Of a stretch of 64,000 nt of DNA, positions 60,911-64,000 are shown in pieces (positions within the stretch are counted from its first letter, which is position 1; the number at the start of each line of letters is the position of its first letter). Below the pieces are notes generated by a model. The model ran no database searches and had not been told where the DNA came from. It saw only the letters and a list, made by a program, of their open reading frames with translations. This DNA is from Litomosoides sigmodontis (lineage: Eukaryota > Nematoda > Chromadorea > Rhabditida > Onchocercidae). The translations under genes and the position numbers were made by a program. The stretch spans positions 2,006,001 to 2,070,000 of the forward strand of contig OY718805.1 in assembly GCA_963070105.1 (NCBI GenBank). Reading direction: 5' to 3'.

Positions 60911-63867
60911 TCATTCAGTTGTAGTAGCTTTCATAAATGTTGTTAGAGCTGATGATTCTGTTGCTTCATCTACCAGCATATCTGTTTCCTCACGTAGAGC
61001 TGTAAATATCATCAATTATCTAGCATCTAAACTATAAATGTTTAAATTTTAACTGAATTTGCCCTCATACATTCATTTCTTTCCGAAAAAAAAATTTGCT
61101 AGCATCTCACTTTATCAATTTTCATCATAAAATTTTGCAAGAATTTCAAGCAACAGTAATTATAGGAATAAAAGTTAGTGATGGTAAAAACTGATTGAAA
61201 GCATACCGGTGATGGTACCATACTGTTTGTGAGATGGTGCATACATGGCCAATAGTAGAAGTACGTAAATATTCCACATGCCAAAAGTACCCGTAAAGAA
61301 AGCGCTTGATGAGTGAATTAACAAGCTATCTGATGGATTGTCGCTGTGCATTTGTCCTTCTCCATACTGAAAATTTAATTTTTTTTTTTGAAGGAGAAAT
61401 TTAAAAATGCACAAATACAATCTTCTTTGTCATATGGATAACACCGAGGGTCAATGTCATCCTAATACTCACTAGCACTTAATTTACAATCTAAATCCTT
61501 CACTTTTTCACCAAGAAGTTGTCGATGCTGTGAACATTAAGAATTGAAAGGTTAATTTTTCCCTGTTGCCATTTATCGATCTCTCTTCTCATTACTTCAC
61601 TGTTAATTTCACTTGAAACAGACATGGGAAATAAGGAATTTGGAGAATTCTTTATATGACTAATCTGTTTACATTTCCCTACAGTAGTGCGGGAGTACGG
61701 TGCTATTACAGTATTATCAATGTTACCTGTTTCATAATGTAAGTGATGATTGTTGATGTAGCGCATACTAACGTGAAGAACATGAGAAATTTGAAACGAT
61801 AAATGATTGCTTCAACCTAAATTAATGAAATTTTTATAATGCAAATTAATTAGACTGACATTCCATTCACTAGCAGTAGTTCGAGATTTGGTCTCGGAAA
61901 GAGATCAGTGGTGGTGGAAGTGAGATTAGTCGTTAGGACTTGTCGATACATGCCAACTGCAGTCTCCGCGAGAAGTATGAAAGATTTCTATTTCATTTTA
62001 TATTTGGTCTATTCCATAGAACGCTTAGATATATGAAACACAAGCCTTATATTTTTTGGTGAAAACAAATTTAGGCCGTGAATTTTGTACAAATGTTGGT
62101 TTAAATAGCAAGCAACTTCTAAATTTTTGATCAAAGTGATTTCCAATTCAAACTTATATTGCATTTTAAATCCTTTTCCATCCTATCAGATACGCTCAAG
62201 ACTTATGCAAGTCGAGAAAAATTCTAATTTCAAAAAGCTTTCTGCAAAAATCAATAACTTACCTTCAATCGTCTAATTTTACTATCTCGATAGAGTTGAG
62301 CGGCTCTTTTTCTTTTAATTGTTATCCATACACGATATACTTTATAAGTAAGGAAACCCAAATAAGACAGTACACAAACAGATGCTAGGTAAATGGACGT
62401 GTACTGAAATGCATGGATAAATTTCAAAATGAATAATTCCAATAACTGAATAATAAAATGAGCTCTTCGAAATAATCACTTTATAAAAACTTACAGCTAA
62501 ACGTGAACCTGATTCAGATGACCATATGCTGAAGAATGGATTCAATAGCTGCATACCGCGCTCGGCTATATCGTAAATTAGCAAACACGTTGAACCAATC
62601 AGGACTGATGTTAAGTTTTGCCAATATGAGCTCTGATATTTAATTCAAACTTTGCAGTCAAAATTTAAAATTTTAGATTCCTTGAATCATCGTACCCACA
62701 CGTTTCTTCTACCTTTTGTTTGCTCTAATTAATTAGAGAAAAAGACTAAAAAATGGTATGCAAAAAATGAATTTCACTTGATTTCACTGCTACAAGTAAT
62801 TAGACAATATCCCTTACTTGCCTTGCAGAATAGGGACATTGCAGTGCTGTAGATTTAAATATAACAATGTCATAAACAACAAATGATAATGGCCATTTCC
62901 TTGCAAGATAAAATCCGGAACACACCGTGCAATTTCAAGAAACACAACTTACCAGGTTATTTCTGGATGTGTCATCGATTAGATGTTCACCAGTAAAGAT
63001 GAGCCAAAAGCTAAATAAGATGGCGTAGAAGAGCCCTTGCCTAATGTCACCAATGAGAAGCATAAACGGTGCTCGAAACCATAATGATATCCACTCCAGT
63101 GGAACTGAAAATTCCATAGTTCAAAAAATTTCAATTCAAATTAGGAAAAAGAAACATTATTTTCGAAAACTTTAATATATCATCGTGGACATAGCAACGA
63201 ATCTCAGTAGTTCCAGACAAGCTAAGTGATGATGATATGTACAACAGCAGGTAATGCTTTCGATCTTCAGGATATTCGTTGTCCTATCGCATATCTTTTG
63301 ATGTGAATTTCTATTGCTGGAAGCTTATTATAACTGTTGAGAAAAACTTCAGAAGACATACAATCAAGAATTGCCAAGCTAATTCCTAAAGCCATGATAG
63401 CCTTCTCGAGCAAATAAGAATTTCGATTGAGCGCCACGACACGTTTCCAGTACCAAATGACAGCAACGGTGACGAACGGCGAAACTATCGTCTTCATAAA
63501 TAGCCAAATAGCTGTGAATCCACCATTTTGATGAATAGCCTTCAAGCATTCTTCCTCTTTCCTCATATTATGCGATAAACAAATGAGTGGGCGGCAAATG
63601 AGGACGACCAGTAAGCAAATTACTGATAGGTTTTAAGGGTTAGATAGAAATCGACTGGATCGTTTGGATGGTAGGAAAAAGAGTTTTACTTACTATCACT
63701 CGTAAATCACTGATTCTTCCAATGGCGCAGTTCGGCGCTTTTGGTTTCGCTTGACAAAGAGTTTGATTGACAGGTAAACGAATATTAATCAGATAGAACG
63801 GATATGGATTGGAGCCAAGTTCGAATAAATCCAAAGATGCGCAATTGTAAAGATGTCCTTCAAGTTT
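60911..63867 (-). CDS. mig-14: Wntless/MIG-14 Wnt cargo receptor, 3' part
   Basis: Eight phase-consistent exons in the window: 63694-63867, 63362-63539, 62953-63104, 62495-62632, 62263-62403, 61727-61816, 61207-61366, 60911-60999 (374 codons including the stop); the N-terminal exons lie beyond base 64000. Recognised blocks: luminal NIRLPVNQ..., then [16 protein letters not shown], the multi-pass core with [62 protein letters not shown], and [16 protein letters not shown] then YAPSHKQYG, all diagnostic of WLS. Known role: binds lipidated Wnt in the ER/Golgi, carries it to the cell surface, and is recycled by retromer and clathrin. The C-terminal tail ([15 protein letters not shown]...) is divergent from vertebrates; the tyrosine of YGTITG may act in endocytosis (inference). 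The start of the 63539 exon was chosen to match the family spacing. Confidence 0.95.
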
Positions 63868-64000
63868 CTGAAATTTAAGTTTAATCAGCTAAATGATGAA
63901 TGAGGCTAAGAAATGCTAGATAAATGCTACAGGAAGCAAACGAATGATAGCAATTCAGCAATTGACAGGATCTCAAATTTGAAACTGTGAACCCAGAAAA

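Overview
The window looks like nuclear DNA from a nematode, most likely a parasitic Spirurina (filaria-like) species. Base composition is strongly AT-rich, introns are short (about 50-400 nt) with TTTCAG/TTTTAG acceptors, and the proteins match animal families with nematode-like divergence. The species assignment is inference. No prokaryotic, viral or organellar genes were recognised. Every gene model below was built by hand by joining exons whose GT/AG sites and phases agree. Eleven multi-exon genes are recognisable; nine run complete or nearly so and two are cut by the window edges.

Layout: 1-2071 (+) 3' half of DNAJC21, a ribosome-biogenesis J-protein. 2863-5698 (-) two-pore potassium channel with an unusually short first extracellular loop. 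5.7-11.6 kb gene-poor DNA rich in microsatellites, including about 1.4 kb of (AAT)n and a perfect 17-bp hairpin. 11650-13174 (-) PDE6D/pdl-1 prenyl-binding protein. 14704-15935 (+) MIC19/CHCHD3, a mitochondrial cristae subunit. 16807-20142 (+) EXT2-like heparan sulfate glycosyltransferase. 21001-23182 (-) small four-helix membrane protein. 24868-34794 (-) a 28-exon multi-Tudor protein with a CCHC knuckle and a tryptophan-rich segment. 38115-48296 (-) RIC1, the Rab6 exchange-factor subunit. 50283-54057 (+) secreted histidine acid phosphatase. 56530-59353 (+) SENP6/7-type SUMO protease. 60911-63867 and beyond (-) Wntless/MIG-14, with its 5' part outside the window.

The genes do not form an operon or pathway island: neighbours differ in function and spacing is mostly 0.7-2 kb. 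A loose theme is membrane traffic and the cell surface: RIC1 (Golgi Rab6), Wntless (Wnt secretion), EXT2 (heparan sulfate on Wnt co-receptors) and the prenyl shuttle PDE6D.

The most interesting object is the multi-Tudor protein. It combines an N-terminal Tudor unit, an FG-rich linker, one CCHC knuckle, five spaced tryptophans resembling an Argonaute-binding hook, and three further Tudor-type units. This looks like a germ-granule/small-RNA scaffold of a domain order I do not recognise. Its gene and RIC1 each carry a duplicated 3' splice site that would give in-frame alternative insertions of 10 and 8 residues.
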